A DNA stretch of 58,855 nt from Granulosicoccus sp. (lineage in GTDB: Bacteria; Pseudomonadota; Gammaproteobacteria; Granulosicoccales; Granulosicoccaceae): assembly GCA_023301795.1 (NCBI GenBank), contig JALZVU010000168.1:1-58855 (forward strand), in the 5' to 3' direction. The notes below the pieces were generated by a model, which was not told where the DNA came from, did not search any database, and was given only the letters and a program-made list of their open reading frames with translations. Every line of letters begins with the position of its first letter. The first letter of the stretch is position 1. Both the position numbers and the translations under genes were made by a program. Below, in pieces: positions 17,872-26,034 of the stretch.

Positions 17872-18573
17872 TTAGTTAATAGCAAAACAGTAGAACAGCC
17901 CATCACCACCGGTACCTTGTAAATCAGTTTGACTGCAACCATTAGTACCATGCGCGTTAGTCCACGATGTGGGATTAGCGCCACCGCCTTCTCTATCATG
18001 ATGACCAACAAGCGCACTGCCTTCAGAATTACTTGTCCAGTTTGCGCAGGTTGTGTCGGCCTCATCGAGGGACGCTGTACCGTCAAGGTTAGTACCAGTG
18101 AGTATGTCATGACGGTTCGGTGTGTCTCCCCGCCCATTAATAACAGCACCTAATTCGCTTACCGCTGTTTCTTGGGTCAGGTTGTTCGCATCGGATATCA
18201 AATTCTCAGTACTTTGCGCCACAACAACACCGTTAGCATTAGTCCACGGGCCTTCACCAATTCGATCTATAGCGTTGATTCCGTCGGCTCCAGTGGTGCT
18301 CAAGAATGCACGCCATTCTCGGTCTTCAGAGCCTGCCGTTTCAGCTAAATTCGCACAGTGCACATCAGCACCTGCAAGACCGCCCAAATTAGCGCCATCT
18401 CCAGGACCTGCACTGGTCAAGAAGAAATCAAAATCTGCCAAAGTGGCTTCCGTGCTATCCGGATCGCCTTCTGTGACTAACGATGTGGCATCGTCATCCG
18501 AACTCGAACACGCTGTAGCCAGCAGCGCTGCGCTTAAAAATGCTGTGCGTATGATTGCGGTATATATCGTCAT
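17872..18573 (-). CDS. Lipoprotein with DUF1554/lectin-like domain
   Basis: 233 residues with lipobox LATAC near residues 18-22, then an acidic Ser/Asp linker. The rest matches the DUF1554 (C-type-lectin-like/endostatin-like) pattern: FFLTSAGPGDGANLGGLAG, ADVHCANLAETAG, WRAFLSTTG, GPWTNANGVVVA, HDILTGTNLDG, CANWTSNSEG, NGCSQTDL and the closing LFYCF. Four cysteines in the mature domain are placed for disulfides. It is predicted to sit on the cell surface or in the outer-membrane inner leaflet; lectin-like binding is a guess from the fold. It is divergent from the spondin gene at 18955 across 381 bp, and both may belong to a surface-protein locus. Confidence 0.7.
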   Translation of the reverse strand: MTIYTAIIRTAFLSAALLATACSSSDDDATSLVTEGDPDSTEATLADFDFFLTSAGPGDGANLGGLAGADVHCANLAETAGSEDREWRAFLSTTGADGINAIDRIGEGPWTNANGVVVAQSTENLISDANNLTQETAVSELGAVINGRGDTPNRHDILTGTNLDGTASLDEADTTCANWTSNSEGSALVGHHDREGGGANPTSWTNAHGTNGCSQTDLQGTGGDGLFYCFAIN

Positions 18574-18954
18574 AGTTTTTTCGCTATAGGGTCTGATGTT
18601 GAAGCTAGCGTATCACGTACATATTTTCAACTATTGGGAAAGTTTCTGATACCGCCCACCCTCGGACCACAGTGTCTGTCAGCATCGAGTCAGATTGCCG
18701 CGTTCAGAATACGAAACGACGCCTTACTCATTACGCAACTATTGCTATACATCGACCATGGCAGTATCAATCACGCGCTGATGACCAGTGAATTGGTTAG
18801 CCATACGTCGCACATCACTCGTGCAACGAATGTATAACAAATTTATAACGTTAATGGTGCTAGAGACTGTATTGGAGCAAGTAACAGTAAGTACTGCAAC
18901 TAAATATCACACAGCGTATCCGACATAACAACGTCCACCGGCACAAACGACACT
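18574..18954. other. Intergenic stretch between divergent surface-protein genes
   Basis: About 381 bp that must hold the promoters of two divergent genes. An AT-rich segment near 18830-18860 (ATAACAAATTTATAACG) is a possible promoter or operator for the spondin operon. One short open frame (18634-18837) has no start signal and no coding character. No repeats were seen. Confidence 0.35.
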
Positions 18955-19725
18955 ATGAAACTACGTACAATAACTCAAGCGGTTGCCTTGACTTTACTTT
19001 CAACAGGTGCAGCTCAGGCTGTTGAGTTGACGGTAAACATTACCAATCTTACCCAAGGCATGCTCTTCACCCCGCGCCTTTTGGTTGCGCATACTGCTAA
19101 CGTCGACTTATTCGAGCCAGGCACTACCGCATCGGAAGGCCTGACAGCAATCGCAGAAGGTGGCGATACCGGCATCCTTGCGGGCGCTCTGGATGCTGAA
19201 TTTGCAAACGATCAACGCAATCAAACTTTTGGTGGTCCACTTGCAGCAGCTAGCACAAGCGCTGACTATATATTTGAGACCGATGATCATCCTTACCTAT
19301 CACTGGTTACTATGTTGATTCCAACTAATGACGCTTTTGCCGGTCTGGATCATTGGGTAATACCTACCACCCCTGGAACATATACCGTTACGTTGAATGC
19401 TTATGATGCCGGTACAGAAGCTAACGATGAAATCAACAGCGGCACTAGCACGTTGACGGGACCTGGAGGCGTAGCGCTTGGTGGTGTCGGTGTTCCAGGA
19501 ATGGCTACTCCTGCTCCTACGCAGGCAAATCTGGGTTCAGGCGGAACAGGTGTAGCGTTAGAATCAGTAGGTGGTGTTCTTGAAGACAGCGGCGCTGAAG
19601 GCTCTGTGCATATTCATCGAAATGTGCTTGGTGATACTGATGCAACAGGCGGACGCAGTGATCTGGATTCTACTGTTCATCGTTGGTTGAACCCTGTAGC
19701 CCGCATGACTATCACCGTCAACTAG
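18955..19725 (+). CDS. Exported spondin-domain protein
   Basis: 256 residues with a signal peptide (TQAVALTLLSTGAAQA, cleavage before VEL) and a single spondin_N-like domain through the whole mature chain. Visible matches: VNITNLTQGMLFTPRLLVAHT, FEPGTTASEGLTAIAEGGD, YLSLVTMLIPTNDAF, YDAGTEANDE, and HIHRNVLGD before HRWLNPVARMTITV. In animals this domain is found in extracellular matrix proteins; in bacteria its role is unknown. There is no lipobox or anchor, so it is probably periplasmic or released. Gene 19739 encodes a lipidated relative 13 bp downstream; the two surely form an operon and probably arose by duplication. Confidence 0.85.
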   Translation: MKLRTITQAVALTLLSTGAAQAVELTVNITNLTQGMLFTPRLLVAHTANVDLFEPGTTASEGLTAIAEGGDTGILAGALDAEFANDQRNQTFGGPLAAASTSADYIFETDDHPYLSLVTMLIPTNDAFAGLDHWVIPTTPGTYTVTLNAYDAGTEANDEINSGTSTLTGPGGVALGGVGVPGMATPAPTQANLGSGGTGVALESVGGVLEDSGAEGSVHIHRNVLGDTDATGGRSDLDSTVHRWLNPVARMTITVN

Positions 19726-19738
19726 TGGGGGAATTATC

Positions 19739-20491
19739 ATGAATCACGTACTCAAGCTTGGGGCTATAACCCTCGCAACCACATTGCTAGCTGCATGTAG
19801 CAGTAGTAACGACGACGATAATGACGACGGCGAAACGGTAGTATCGCCCGTTGCAGAGCAAGATGCTATGTTCGAAGTTCGGATCACGAACCTTACAAAC
19901 GCACAGCCTTTGTCTCCTGTAGCCATCATGCTTCATCAAAGTGGATTTAACAGCTTTATCGATGGTGAGGCAGCCAGCTTGGCACTTGAGCTACTTGCCG
20001 AAGGCGGTGACAATGCCGACGTACTTGGAGAAGTCCAAGCTGCCACGCAACACATAGCATCAGCTTCTACTGACGGCCCTGTACCTCCGCAGTCTATCAG
20101 TGACGCCGTGAGTTTTACGGTTCCTACCGATGACCTTTCAGATGTTCGCCTAAGTGTAATCAGCATGCTAGTGAGTACTAATGATGCGTTCACTGGTGCC
20201 AACGCCGCTAACATCAGTAACATGATTGTCGGTGATGTGGTTACCATGAGTGGTCCTACTTGGGACTCAGGCACCGAAGCCAATACCGAAACCAGTGGGA
20301 CTATGCCTGGGCCAGGTTTCGGTGGCGAAGGATTCAATGGTGCACGTGACGACATACTGGACGTTGTCAGGTTTCACGGCGGCGTAGTGACAGGCGAAAG
20401 CGCTGAGTTTGGTTTGTCGACATCAGACCTTGAAGACGAACATCGTTTTCTCAACCCATCATCACGAATCGTTGTTACACGAGTTCAGTAA
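19739..20491 (+). CDS. Spondin-domain lipoprotein
   Basis: 250 residues with a lipobox (LLAAC at about 16-20), an Asp/Asn-rich linker (SSSNDDDNDDGE) and then a spondin_N-like domain: FEVRITNLTNAQPLSPVAIM, FIDGEAASLALELLAEGGD, DVRLSVISMLVSTNDAF, WDSGTEANTE and EHRFLNPSSRIVVTRV. These match the preceding gene segment by segment. The start ATG has a strong GGGGGAA ribosome site. The pair looks like a soluble form and a membrane-anchored form of the same module. Two perfect inverted repeats follow the stop codon. Confidence 0.85.
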   Translation: MNHVLKLGAITLATTLLAACSSSNDDDNDDGETVVSPVAEQDAMFEVRITNLTNAQPLSPVAIMLHQSGFNSFIDGEAASLALELLAEGGDNADVLGEVQAATQHIASASTDGPVPPQSISDAVSFTVPTDDLSDVRLSVISMLVSTNDAFTGANAANISNMIVGDVVTMSGPTWDSGTEANTETSGTMPGPGFGGEGFNGARDDILDVVRFHGGVVTGESAEFGLSTSDLEDEHRFLNPSSRIVVTRVQ

Positions 20492-20516
20492 GATCTATCT
20501 TTAAAATTACACTACC

Positions 20517-20556
20517 CAATTCCCTTTGAGCAGATAGTTCGAATTAAAGGGAATTG
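20517..20556. repeat. Inverted repeat, 11-bp perfect arms (possible terminator)
   Basis: CAATTCCCTTT at 20517-20527 and AAAGGGAATTG at 20546-20556, with an 18-base loop, 26 bp after the spondin operon stop. The AT-rich arms and lack of a U-tract make it an unusual terminator; an operator or transcript-end stem is equally possible. Confidence 0.45.
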
Positions 20557-20593
20557 ATGTAGCGTGCAAACATTCCTGAGTACTTTTCCAAGA

Positions 20594-20629
20594 GGCGATT
20601 AGTGTCAAATACTGATACCACTAATCGCC
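20594..20629. terminator. Inverted repeat, 11-bp perfect arms between convergent genes (possible bidirectional terminator)
   Basis: GGCGATTAGTG at 20594-20604 and CACTAATCGCC at 20619-20629 with a 14-base loop, lying 14 bp before the end of the convergent lipoprotein gene. The downstream sequence on the + strand is ACTTTAAACC, a weak T-tract. Position between convergent genes supports a shared terminator. Confidence 0.5.
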
Positions 20630-20642
20630 ACTTTAAACCAGT

Positions 20643-21995
20643 TTAACCGTTCTCAGCGATACCGAACGTGGTACCAATCACTGACGAGTCAGGCTGCATA
20701 ATGACTGGGCAGTTGATGATAGCGTTGGCTGGCATCAGACCAGCAATGAAATCATTGCTTGGACCTTCATTACCAATAAAATCAGTAATCAGACCCTCAT
20801 CGATAAGTTGTGATAGGTCGTCGATACTCGTGATAACACGCCGCTGGTTACCGTCAATCGCAGCCGATGTCCACATGCTTAGATGTGCGTCCCACATGGG
20901 TGAGTAGCGTGGGTCAGTTGGTTCGATCGGAAACACATTGGTTGGGTCTATAGTCTGATCAGTAGCACTTATGTTCAAACCCTGCGGTCCATTTGGCCCA
21001 TCAGCCAAACCGTTCACATTAGGGGAAAATCCTAGCCGTGAACCATCAGGAAAAACACCAGCCGTCGGTAAAAGTCCAACACGTGGCGCAAAAACACCCA
21101 GCTCTATAGCTGCTGCGTCAGGCACTGATGCATCTGTTACAAGGTGAAAGTAGTAGCGTTCATCATCCTGCCAGCCATCAAGAATTTGCAAGACCACCGC
21201 CCGGTTGGTGCGATCCAGATTTGGGTTGTTCTGATCATCCTGCCCGCTGTCGGGAATACGATCATGAATGCCAGTGGCGTTGGCCATCAACTGCGCATTG
21301 AGTACCAAGCCACTAGGCAATACCACAAGGGACGACCATTCAGCATCCGCAACGGCGCCGGGTGAGACTGCAGCTGGTGGAAACTCTGAACGCGTAATTG
21401 CGTTTGGTCCTTCAGTGGCATTTGGATCACCAGGCGTCACAGAGCGCGTTGGACTGAAATCCACCGTCCCAAGGAAATTCATGATGCCGTTATCTACTGT
21501 GACAGCCTGGCTTCCAGCTGTGTTTGCACCAGCGAGCATACGTGGTGAATAAATTATGCCGAGAAAGTCTGCAACAGCTTGATCTGAAGCTTCGGTGATT
21601 ATGTAGTCGACACTATTGCCAGCTGGGTCTAGACCACGATATAGCGGGAGTCTTGCAGTAGGACCTGACGCATTGAGATCAAGGTCGGTCTGCAAATCCA
21701 CGCCGGTGACACTGGGCATGAATACATTGTAGGCATCAGGGAATGCTGTAGGGTTCTGCGCGTCGAAGGCAGTCCCACCGTCTGCTACGAGAGCATCACG
21801 CAGTGCAACTGCGTCAATCATTGCTGGGCTTGTAGTATCTACTGTCGGCTCAGATGTATCTGGAATTTGAACGACTGGCTCACTTTCAACGCCATCATCA
21901 TTATCATCATCATCGTTACTACTACAGGCACTGAGTGCGAGCAGTATGGAGACCACCAGCACTGGCCGGTAGAACGTTTGCTTTTTTACTGTCAT
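20643..21995 (-). CDS. 450-residue lipoprotein of unknown function
   Basis: Signal peptide with lipobox LSAC (about residues 21-24) followed by an Asp-rich linker (SSNDDDDNDDG) almost the same as in the spondin lipoprotein across the convergent gap. The body has several conserved-looking blocks: EWSSLVVLPSGLVLNAQLMA, RAVVLQILDGWQDDERYYFH, PRYSPMWDAHLSMWT, then QRRVITSIDDLSQLIDEGL and a C-terminal IINCPVIM. The PRYSPMWDAHLSMWT block is typical of an uncharacterised family of secreted proteobacterial proteins that I recognise only as a recurring pattern. No enzymatic residues can be named. Surface or periplasmic location is supported; its partners may be the spondin proteins. Confidence 0.65.
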   Translation of the reverse strand: MTVKKQTFYRPVLVVSILLALSACSSNDDDDNDDGVESEPVVQIPDTSEPTVDTTSPAMIDAVALRDALVADGGTAFDAQNPTAFPDAYNVFMPSVTGVDLQTDLDLNASGPTARLPLYRGLDPAGNSVDYIITEASDQAVADFLGIIYSPRMLAGANTAGSQAVTVDNGIMNFLGTVDFSPTRSVTPGDPNATEGPNAITRSEFPPAAVSPGAVADAEWSSLVVLPSGLVLNAQLMANATGIHDRIPDSGQDDQNNPNLDRTNRAVVLQILDGWQDDERYYFHLVTDASVPDAAAIELGVFAPRVGLLPTAGVFPDGSRLGFSPNVNGLADGPNGPQGLNISATDQTIDPTNVFPIEPTDPRYSPMWDAHLSMWTSAAIDGNQRRVITSIDDLSQLIDEGLITDFIGNEGPSNDFIAGLMPANAIINCPVIMQPDSSVIGTTFGIAENG

Positions 21996-22500
21996 TTTGA
22001 TTCACCCAAGTTTATGAGAAAGATATGAACAATGCTTGGCTCACTGGCCGCTACATAGGCTCACGTACCGTGTGAATACATAAGTGTGAAGTGGTTCCCG
22101 AAATTTATAGCTGAGAATATGGGAACTAATCTGATCGATCGATATGAGAACGTTGGCCTTCTGCATTAAAAGCTTAGTCACACTTGTCGAACGATAGATA
22201 AAGCGCAACTTTCTGCATGGATATGTCAATGGATACGCGGATATAGACGCATTCTTCAAGAGCATGCGGGAGATAATAATTTGGACGTAGACGCGATTAA
22301 AACCACTGGCACCTTGTTCAACCGAGTCGTGTCATATCCTCGTAGCAGTCATGACGTATCGGCAAGGTTACGAATTGCACACACTCAACCACAAAACTAT
22401 CCCTGACAAATAATGCCGAACATGGCGACACGCGAGTACACTCTCAGCTCGCAAACAATATCAGTTTTGCGCTTTGTCTATATCACGTCAGTCCTCCCTA
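21996..22500. other. Intergenic stretch, nothing assigned
   Basis: About 505 bp between divergent genes. It contains small self-complementary motifs such as GATCGATCGATA near 22136 but no extended repeat, RNA-like fold or credible open frame (the longest, 22041-22265 minus, lacks coding character). Confidence 0.35.
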
Positions 22501-23355
22501 ATGCCGAATAGCCATATCCTGTTACTAATTGCCTGCAACTTATCCTGGGGATTCAATTTTGTTGCAGGAAAAATCGGAACAGATGTCTTCCCCCCATTGT
22601 TATTTAGTGCCGTAAGATTTGGCTTTGTAATTGTGCTGCTGTTACCTTTTCTACGATGGGTGCCAGGTCAGATGGGACGAATATTAGCAATCGGGCTTGC
22701 GTTAGGCGCAGGCCATTACCCCATCATGTTCTATGCAATTCATAAGGGCGACGTGCTCTCCATGGTGGCCATTGCCTCACAACTGGTGGTTCCATTGTCT
22801 ACTTTGCTTGCGGTGATCCTACTGGGCGAGCGTATTAAGCTTGTAAGATCCTTAGCCATAGCACTCTGCTTTCTTGGTGTGGTAACCATCGGCTTTGAAG
22901 CTGTGGGCCCCGACGATATATTGGCTCTGTCGCTTGCTGCCGCAGCAGCACTGGCAATGGCCATTGCAACGATACTGATGCGACAGTTAAAGAGTGTGGG
23001 TGTTTTTAACATACAAGCATGGATAGCACTTATTGCAACCCCTGTTATTACAATACTCTCACTGAGTATTGAGCAAACAGGCGTAGCAGATCTTACTTCC
23101 GTTGCGATCACAGACTACTGGTCACCCCTCTACTCTGGCGTAGGCGCTACCATCTTCGGTCACGGGGTAATGTACTGGTTATTGCAGAAGCATCCAATCA
23201 ATCAGGTCACACCGTTTATCACCTTGTCTACAGTGTTTGCTGTGGTATTCGGCATATGGCTGTTTAACGATGAACTCACCTTGCAATTCATCGTAGGTGG
23301 AATGATGACCTTGACCGGTGTGTTTATTATAAGTAAGCGGGCAAAGCCTTCATGA
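22501..23355 (+). CDS. EamA/DMT-family exporter
   Basis: 284 residues, ten hydrophobic segments in two EamA repeats. The first repeat has NLSWGFNFVAGKIGTDVFPP and AVRF; the segment end LGERIKLVRSLAIALCFLGV and, in the second half, YSGVGATIFGHGVMYWLLQKH, TPFITLSTVFAVVFG and NDELTLQFIVGGMMTLTGVF are classic for the family. It would export small metabolites, such as amino acids, from the cytoplasm, probably driven by protons; substrate unknown. The ATG at 22501 is preferred over a TTG at 22474 because EamA proteins begin just before the first segment. No partner gene; MITE B lies 120 bp downstream. Confidence 0.85.
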   Translation: MPNSHILLLIACNLSWGFNFVAGKIGTDVFPPLLFSAVRFGFVIVLLLPFLRWVPGQMGRILAIGLALGAGHYPIMFYAIHKGDVLSMVAIASQLVVPLSTLLAVILLGERIKLVRSLAIALCFLGVVTIGFEAVGPDDILALSLAAAAALAMAIATILMRQLKSVGVFNIQAWIALIATPVITILSLSIEQTGVADLTSVAITDYWSPLYSGVGATIFGHGVMYWLLQKHPINQVTPFITLSTVFAVVFGIWLFNDELTLQFIVGGMMTLTGVFIISKRAKPS

Positions 23356-23464
23356 ATCAAGTCGTAATATCAAGCTGTGCCTTTATTGTTTGAATACAAT
23401 CACTCGTAACTTCAACAGAGAATGATTGCATTGAACATCGACCCTTGACAGATACAGAGAACCG

Positions 23465-23605
23465 AACCTAGAGTGAATGGCACTTACTTAAGCCTGTCAT
23501 TCCCGCGCAAGCGGGAATCGATGTCACTATACACACAGATTCCCACCTACGTGGAAATGACAATTGGCGAGTTTTCGCTTAAGTCAGTGCCATTCAACCT
23601 AGAGT
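23465..23605. mobile_element. MITE B with 10-bp target-site duplication and nested REP-like hairpins
   Basis: The element proper spans 23475-23595 (121 bp). Its ends are 19-bp inverted repeats with one mismatch: GAATGGCACTTACTTAAGC on the left and, reading inward from the right, GAATGGCACTGACTTAAGC. The 10-bp sequence AACCTAGAGT flanks it on both sides (23465-23474 and 23596-23605), a target-site duplication. Inside are two opposed 24-bp units: one begins GTCATTCCCGCG and the other is its imperfect complement (GGAAATGAC end), each able to form its own hairpin; units of the form GTCATTCCCGCG-GCGGGAATC are common dispersed repeats in bacteria. There is no open frame. The right duplication overlaps the stop codon of the minus-strand gene at 23599. 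Confidence 0.85.
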
Positions 23606-24342
23606 CGGTTTTTTCTGAATGTAAAAATCCCGGCGAAGCCCAGTAGTACGAGAAACTCGAGGTAACTGACTAAACCACTACCGCCTGACGAGCCCTCTAC
23701 TTCCATTTCCGCATCCACGTCCGCATCGACGTCCACGTCCACGTCCACAGCTGTTATAACCGTTGTATTGCCCGCATCGAAGACCAGTTCGTTAATGTAT
23801 TCTTCACCGAATTCGACTTGAAGCAATGGGCTGAGAGTGTGTATGTTATTACTATTCTGAATTCTTCCCGTACCATCATTGCGCAATACGAACAGCGCTG
23901 GATGGAAACGTTCATTGTCTATTTCTTTGCCATCAAATCTGAAAACCACGTCTGCCCCAGATAACTCTGCAATTTGTACCCCATCATCGAGCACGGCAGC
24001 TTCATCAATCTGAAATTGCAAGGAACTGCCTTGCGCGTAAAATTCCTCTCCAGTGATTACTCGCTCCAGAGAAAATCTTGGAAACTCTGACGGTGTACCG
24101 ACGCTCAGGTCTCCTGAAACGCGGTAACTGACTGAAATAATTGGAGGATTGTCATAGATCCCAGCAGCCAATGGTGCATCAATTTCAATCACAAAATCAA
24201 AGTCATCAACATCACTGAACACATTAGTGACCTCGTAATCATCGCTTGAGGTCATCAGTTGCATGGTTTGCGCATGAAGTGGCAGCACTGCAAAACCTAC
24301 AACAAGTAGAACAATGAAGCTGAGTAATCTAGGCATAGTCAT
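23599..24342 (-). CDS. Exported protein with GlyGly-CTERM sorting signal
   Basis: 247 residues: signal peptide (LSFIVLLVVGFAVLPLHA), a mature region of about 180 residues that looks like a beta-sandwich, then an acidic Asp-Val repeat (DVDVDVDADVDAEMEVE), the tripartite C-terminus SSGGSG, a hydrophobic segment LVSYLEFLVLLGFAGIF, and basic TFRKNRL. This tail matches the GlyGly-CTERM type, known to be cut by rhombosortase before anchoring or type II secretion. No rhombosortase gene is in the window. The mature domain is unrecognised. Start could also be the Met at 24336; AAGGA lies 4 bases before 24342. MITE B has landed at its 3' end. Confidence 0.75.
   Translation of the reverse strand: MTMPRLLSFIVLLVVGFAVLPLHAQTMQLMTSSDDYEVTNVFSDVDDFDFVIEIDAPLAAGIYDNPPIISVSYRVSGDLSVGTPSEFPRFSLERVITGEEFYAQGSSLQFQIDEAAVLDDGVQIAELSGADVVFRFDGKEIDNERFHPALFVLRNDGTGRIQNSNNIHTLSPLLQVEFGEEYINELVFDAGNTTVITAVDVDVDVDADVDAEMEVEGSSGGSGLVSYLEFLVLLGFAGIFTFRKNRL
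23701..23750. repeat. Short tandem hexamer repeat encoding Asp-Val
   Basis: Imperfect GTCCAC/GTCCGC hexamers on the + strand, which encode the DVDVDVDADVDA tract of the GlyGly-CTERM protein on the minus strand. It can change length by slippage in steps of two residues without breaking the frame. Confidence 0.6.
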
Positions 24343-24604
24343 GTTTCCTTAAAATGAACCAGCACCCACAGCCTGTCGTGGCTGCCAATGCAGCCACCCA
24401 TATACCAATCCAGGGATTCAAAAATGGTGAGTGGTGTATTTGTAGTGGGCACCCTCCCAGTCTAAATCAAAAACACGTACTTGGCTCACGTCTATCATCA
24501 CGCTCACCAACGCGTGCAGCGGCCAGAACCCATCGCCGACAATGGTACACTCATCAGTAAGTGGCATCTCAGAACATCTAAATTTAGCCCTCTCTACATT
24601 GAAC

Positions 24605-25519
24605 CTAGTGTTTAAAACACCCCAACGTTGTTAAAATTTCTTTCAAACGACACGTCTGCGGTGGGCTTAGCTCGCTTAGCGGTCGGCGAGTGGTACCAAG
24701 CTGTATGTCTGACCAAGCTGACATTGCCTTTATAGACTGCGGCACTCCGTAGTATTTAAAAAACTGAAACAGCGGCTCTAACGTGGCAAATTGCTCAGCG
24801 CCCTTGGAGAAATCCCGGGCTCTCAGAGTTTGATGTAACTCTACAATTTGCCGCCCAAAAAGTGGGTGGAATGACCCTTCCCAACCGATGGCTCCGTATC
24901 GGTAGCTATCTAGAGCCACATTGTGTAGACCGCAATACAGAGAGAATCGATCACCGCAGAGAGCTCTAACGTCCCGCACACGCGTAGCGTCACCACTGGC
25001 ATCCTTGACCGAGTCAATCCCTTCGATGTCTGCCATATCGGCGATTTCGTCGGGCGTGCAATCATAGCGCGTGGTACTAGGAATGTTATAAAGTTTGATG
25101 GGGATATCTACTGCACCGGCAACCTCAGCGTAGTGGCGATGTGTTGCCGCACGACTTACACGCATAATGTAGGTTTGCATTTCCAGCATTAATGTTGCTG
25201 CACCACTTTTCTGCGCATGCTCTGCAAAATACAATACCTGGCGTGTCGATAGCGCGCCCACTCCAACATTAACGGGTACCCGCTTATGCGCAACGTTGCA
25301 AACGGTTTCCACTGCTGAAAATCGCTCTGACTCAGTAAGGTATACACCTTCCGTGGTACTCGCAACGCACGTCACACCATCGGCACCGTTATTGATTACT
25401 GCGTCAACGTAGCGTTCAAGTACAGCATGATCTATGTCACCTTGACTGTTAAAGGGAGTCATGATGTAACAATACATGCCGCCTTTCCGACCTACGGTTT
25501 GGTTACTCTCAGATTTCAT
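24605..25519 (-). CDS. DapA-family aldolase/dehydratase (dihydrodipicolinate synthase-like)
   Basis: 304 residues, class I aldolase barrel of the DapA/NanA family. Motifs: STTEG in place of GTTGE (near residue 55), YNIPSTTRYD with the catalytic Tyr, and SVKDASGD with the Schiff-base Lys near 175. The family acts on pyruvate or other 2-keto acids. Context argues against lysine synthesis: it is the last gene of a TRAP-permease operon with a cupin, and a ROK-type regulator lies divergent at the other end, so it probably splits or dehydrates a sugar acid or similar substrate imported by the permease. A GTGTTTAAAACAC palindrome near its stop codon has no clear role. Confidence 0.8.
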   Translation of the reverse strand: MKSESNQTVGRKGGMYCYIMTPFNSQGDIDHAVLERYVDAVINNGADGVTCVASTTEGVYLTESERFSAVETVCNVAHKRVPVNVGVGALSTRQVLYFAEHAQKSGAATLMLEMQTYIMRVSRAATHRHYAEVAGAVDIPIKLYNIPSTTRYDCTPDEIADMADIEGIDSVKDASGDATRVRDVRALCGDRFSLYCGLHNVALDSYRYGAIGWEGSFHPLFGRQIVELHQTLRARDFSKGAEQFATLEPLFQFFKYYGVPQSIKAMSAWSDIQLGTTRRPLSELSPPQTCRLKEILTTLGCFKH

Positions 25520-25567
25520 CTAGTTAGTATATAAAGTTAGCGCTATATCAATGAATACCTTGGGAGG

Positions 25568-25990
25568 CTAGGCTCGCTCACCCGTAAATTTATCGTCGGC
25601 TGAACCCACATCAACTACCTCGCCCGTTTTAGTGAACGTTCGATTCACATTTGATGACCCGTAGATAACCATCGCTAGCACAGGCTCATCGGTGTCATTG
25701 ATAAGTTCATGAGTCACACCAGCTGATATGAACGTAGAGTCATATTGACTACAAAACACCTCACGATCACCATCAAGGATAATCTTCATGGTCCCCTCCA
25801 GAACCGTTACTTGCTCTTCTGCGTTGTGGCTGTGAACTGGCACAGCAGTGCGAGCCGGCATGAGGGTAATGCCCGAGTGCAACGTCTTTGCGCCCACACC
25901 CTTACTAGCGATAGGCTGATTCACAATACCGTGACCACGAGTGACTTGCGGTAGGTCTTGATACTTGAGGTGATTTATACTGGGTTTCAT
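25568..25990 (-). CDS. Small cupin-domain protein
   Basis: 140 residues forming one cupin barrel: motif 1 is PVHSHNAEEQVTVLEGTMKI with metal ligands His-His-Glu, and motif 2 lies around FISAGVTHELINDTD with the last His. It is cytosolic and likely binds a divalent metal. Gaps of 44 bp to the permease gene upstream and 48 bp to the DapA-like gene downstream place it in the operon. Small cupins in sugar-acid operons often act as isomerases, lyases or sensors; no specific reaction can be assigned. Confidence 0.75.
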   Translation of the reverse strand: MKPSINHLKYQDLPQVTRGHGIVNQPIASKGVGAKTLHSGITLMPARTAVPVHSHNAEEQVTVLEGTMKIILDGDREVFCSQYDSTFISAGVTHELINDTDEPVLAMVIYGSSNVNRTFTKTGEVVDVGSADDKFTGERA

Positions 25991-26034
25991 TTGTTCAATT
26001 CTCCGTAGAATTTAAGGACTGCATTCGCAATGCC

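Noticed and set aside
18122-18589. 155-codon open frame antisense to the DUF1554-like lipoprotein
   Set aside because: Shadow of a gene with lipobox and clear family pattern; no own start signals.
23701-23750. Short tandem repeats resembling a CRISPR or VNTR array
   Set aside because: They are hexamers coding for Asp-Val inside a gene, without spacers.
24378-24397. GTGGCTG/CAGCCAC hairpin downstream of the DapA-like gene
   Set aside because: Short 7-bp stem, over 200 bp from the stop codon and lacking a U-tract; could be chance.
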